NCBI GenBank assembly: GCA_963798505.1
Contig: CAWCTX010000018.1
Span: 321,091 to 385,090, forward strand
Source: CAVWSM01 sp963798505
GTDB taxonomy: Bacteria > Actinomycetota > Actinomycetes > Jiangellales > Jiangellaceae
DNA: 64,000 nucleotides
Reading direction: 5' to 3'
Under the pieces are notes generated by a model. It worked only from the letters and a program-made list of their open reading frames with translations. It was not told the origin of the DNA and did no database searches. The position numbers and the translations under genes were made by a program. Numbering within the stretch: the first letter of the stretch is position 1; every line of letters starts with the position of its first letter. Shown here piece by piece: positions 61,957 to 64,000 of the stretch.

Positions 61957-64000
61957 CTATAACATGGCCAGTTTGACGTTGTTCGTGATCGAAAAACCGT
62001 ACGGTCTCAGCTGGTCCTCGTTAAGGCCGTAGAGCGGTAGGAGGCAAACGAACATCCTTGAAAATCTCGCTCGTCTGCAGGGCGGCCGCGCGCCGGTCGC
62101 CCATATCTACGAGCAGGTCGAGCACCTGCAGCATATCTTGGGCAAGAGAATGGGGTAGCGGCTGTGTTCGTTCGCCAAACTCATGGACAAGGGCCGCGAT
62201 ACGGGCGGGGATAAAGCCGCCCCGCCATCCGGGAGGCGTCGCTGAATTCTTCTTAAGTACGTCAAGAATCTCTTCAATGAATTGATTACCCGGGTAATGC
62301 TTCACAGCGCGCTCACAAAGCGTGAGAAATGATCGTATAACGATCGGAATTGCGCCGGCAGTCCCCATTATACGCGCCACTATCGGAAGGATAGCGCGAA
62401 CCTCCGTCCAGTTGCCATTCGCGAAACGCGCGGCACCACCGGCCCGATGCCGGATGAAAAAAAGACTCCTGATCAAATCAGGGAGATAATAGCCGTAAAT
62501 ATTGCCGTCTCGATACGAGGCACCGACGAAAGCATCGTCCCGAAGAATTCGCTCGACGCAGCTTTCCAAAAGTTCAATGCCTCCTGGTCGAATGTGGGGC
62601 GGATCAAGGACCGCCGTACAGATATATGTGTCGACGAAGGGCTCCAGCAGGGAAGAGCACAATTCATCCTTCAGGCGAAATACAGGCTCCAAAAATCGGC
62701 GACGCGCTTCGTCCGCGTCAATGCAGGACGACACTGTTCCCAAAAACACAAAAAGGCTTCTGCGCCATTCCAGAAGATCAGTTGATCGGCGTTCATGCCG
62801 GTCCCCCTCATCAGTGTCCCACGAAGCGCAAGCCGCTCGACGGTACAGTTAAGCAGATCGCTGCACATTGAGAGAAATGCCGGCCGCCGCAGATCGTCAG
62901 CAAGCATGTGTTCGACCGGAATGCGCCTCAAGACCCGTGGGGCATAATGCCAAAGCCACAGCTCATCCGGTTTTCGCCAAACAGGTGTGCGCTGCTGGCG
63001 ACGACTTCCTACGACCTCAAGTTCTTGCTGCGGTCCAGAAACCCACGCCGGCGGCATCTTCATCAGCGTCAGAAGAGGATCTCTTGCATCCAAACGATGC
63101 AGAGCCTCGCCGACGGCTGCCGCGCGACGCTCACTGTTTTCGCTCGGCTCATATCCATAAGCGGATCGAGCCGCCTGCCTTGCACCCACAGACAGACTTA
63201 GACCGAGATCAAGCGCAATGAAGGCAAAATTTGGGTCGTCCTGCCATAAACCCAACGCAGCGCCGATTGCTTCCTCGGAAATCTGATCTAGCGGATGGGC
63301 CGCCAGATGTAAAAGCCGACGCTTGGCATCAGCGGCGTCAACGTCACGCCGTATCAGTGCGGCGAAGCCGCGTGCGGCATAGTCGCATGGATGATGCGAA
63401 TGGATTGATCCGCTAAACCAAAGGCCATTGTTAATCTCCGGAGTCTCGCTCGCACGTTCGACGACGCCTTTCAGCCACGCCAAATCAACATCGTCGAGCG
63501 TGCCGGCAAAAGCCAGAGCCGCAGCCGCGGTTCCAGCCACGCCGCCCAACAACGTGTCCCCCAGCGGTTCGTGCAACGCCCTGTTCTGGAAGAGGTCGAG
63601 ATTGTCTATGCGCGGGCGCGTGAAAGCACCTCTGCCAATGGCATCCGCTCGGACAATTTGCCGGATTTGAAGCAATCCGCGGTCCACAGGCACAAGGCGG
63701 AATGTTCGTTCATCTCCTGCAGGCGCCGGGCGCTTGCGATAACATCCGCATCTCCCGACCGGGGATTCTGCAGTGTAATGAAGGTGCCGCTACCATCTTG
63801 CGCCCGAACAGCGACGTAATTTTCTCTCTTACCAAATTCCGACCAAATCTCCGCAGACCGACGAAGCTGGCCTATATGCCCTTCGTCTTCTTTTGTGCTT
63901 CGAATTCAAATGGCAGATTGTTCGGGAAAGCCTCCAGCGCGATTAGGCATGCCGTTCTCAACTCTTCATCCGCTGTCATGACGAAAAGCATCGAAAGTTG
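61957..64000 (-). CDS. Large helical protein, unrecognised, continuing past right edge
   Basis: C-terminal 680 or so residues, read through at least four indels (near 62,030, 62,720, 63,610 and 63,880). Pieces: LFVMTADEELRTACLIALEA, RENYVAVRAQDGSGTFITLQ, RIDNLDLFQNRALHEPLGDT, GLWFSGSIHSHHPCDYAARG, CVERILRDDAFVGASYRDGN and a C-terminal LPLYGLNEDQLRPYGFSITN ending at TAG 61957. Mostly Ala/Leu-rich helices of a repeat-like kind. No ATPase or nuclease motif in the visible part. It is convergent with gajB and could be a defence gene. Confidence 0.55.

Noticed and set aside
47266..64000. Defence island as a true insertion into the actinobacterial cca gene
   Set aside because: Both cca and ligD end mid-domain at the join, with no repeat or integrase site there and no return to actinobacterial sequence.

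Overview
The window joins two unrelated genomes. Bases 1 to about 47,265 come from a high-GC actinobacterial chromosome around its replication origin. The gene order pstP-rodA-pbpA-pknB, trpG-type amidotransferase, sortase, DUF881, crgA, tRNA-Ala/tRNA-Ile, gyrA-gyrB, recF-gnd-dnaN-dnaA, rpmH-rnpA-yidD-yidC-jag-rsmG-parA-parB, trxA-trxB, sigM-murJ is the classic actinobacterial oriC neighbourhood. The single PknB, the separate MurJ pseudokinase and a Ddl-like/aminotransferase/GNAT/amidase block after parB suggest Propionibacteriales, but that is a weak inference. At about 47,265 cca stops mid-gene against a truncated, oppositely oriented ligD. From there on GC drops and codon use is proteobacterial (probably Alphaproteobacteria). 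I read this as an assembly chimera rather than a real insertion.

Actinobacterial part: 1-5,780 is a cell-wall/signalling operon (+). 5,812-7,421 is a homocysteine methyltransferase diverging from a TetR regulator across two operator palindromes. 7,570-13,187 holds trpG/pabA, sortase E, DUF881, crgA, rhomboid protease, cyclophilin and a VOC protein. 14,328-21,363 holds tRNA-Ala, a tiny DLW-39 gene, tRNA-Ile, DUF3566, gyrA (with a 283-residue intein) and gyrB. 21,557-27,206 holds dciA-recF-gnd-dnaN-[oriC]-dnaA. 27,678-33,105 runs from rpmH to parB, with three parS sites. 33,262-38,957 is wall and thioredoxin genes. 39,072-46,146 is a translationally coupled operon for murJ, its pseudokinase, SigM and its anti-sigma factor. 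cca diverges from it.

Nearly every essential gene here seems frameshifted, but the shifts follow one rule. At each, two adjacent bases occupy one codon position, and reading either base alone restores the family sequence, usually with the same amino acid (third codon position). They look like strain polymorphisms written out as both alleles, so these genes are intact and are annotated through the shifts.

Proteobacterial part (47,266-64,000): ligD fragment, SWIB protein, a tyrosine recombinase, then a defence island. It holds an Abi-C protein, a small HEPN-like protein, an unknown protein with a C-terminal PD-(D/E)XK motif, and a compact five-gene set hsdR-hsdM-hsdS-gajA-gajB. That set joins a type I restriction-modification system to a Gabija system with stop/start overlaps at three of four junctions. 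HsdS carries three target-recognition modules instead of two. A large unrecognised helical protein runs off the right edge. Errors here are ordinary homopolymer indels, unlike the first part.
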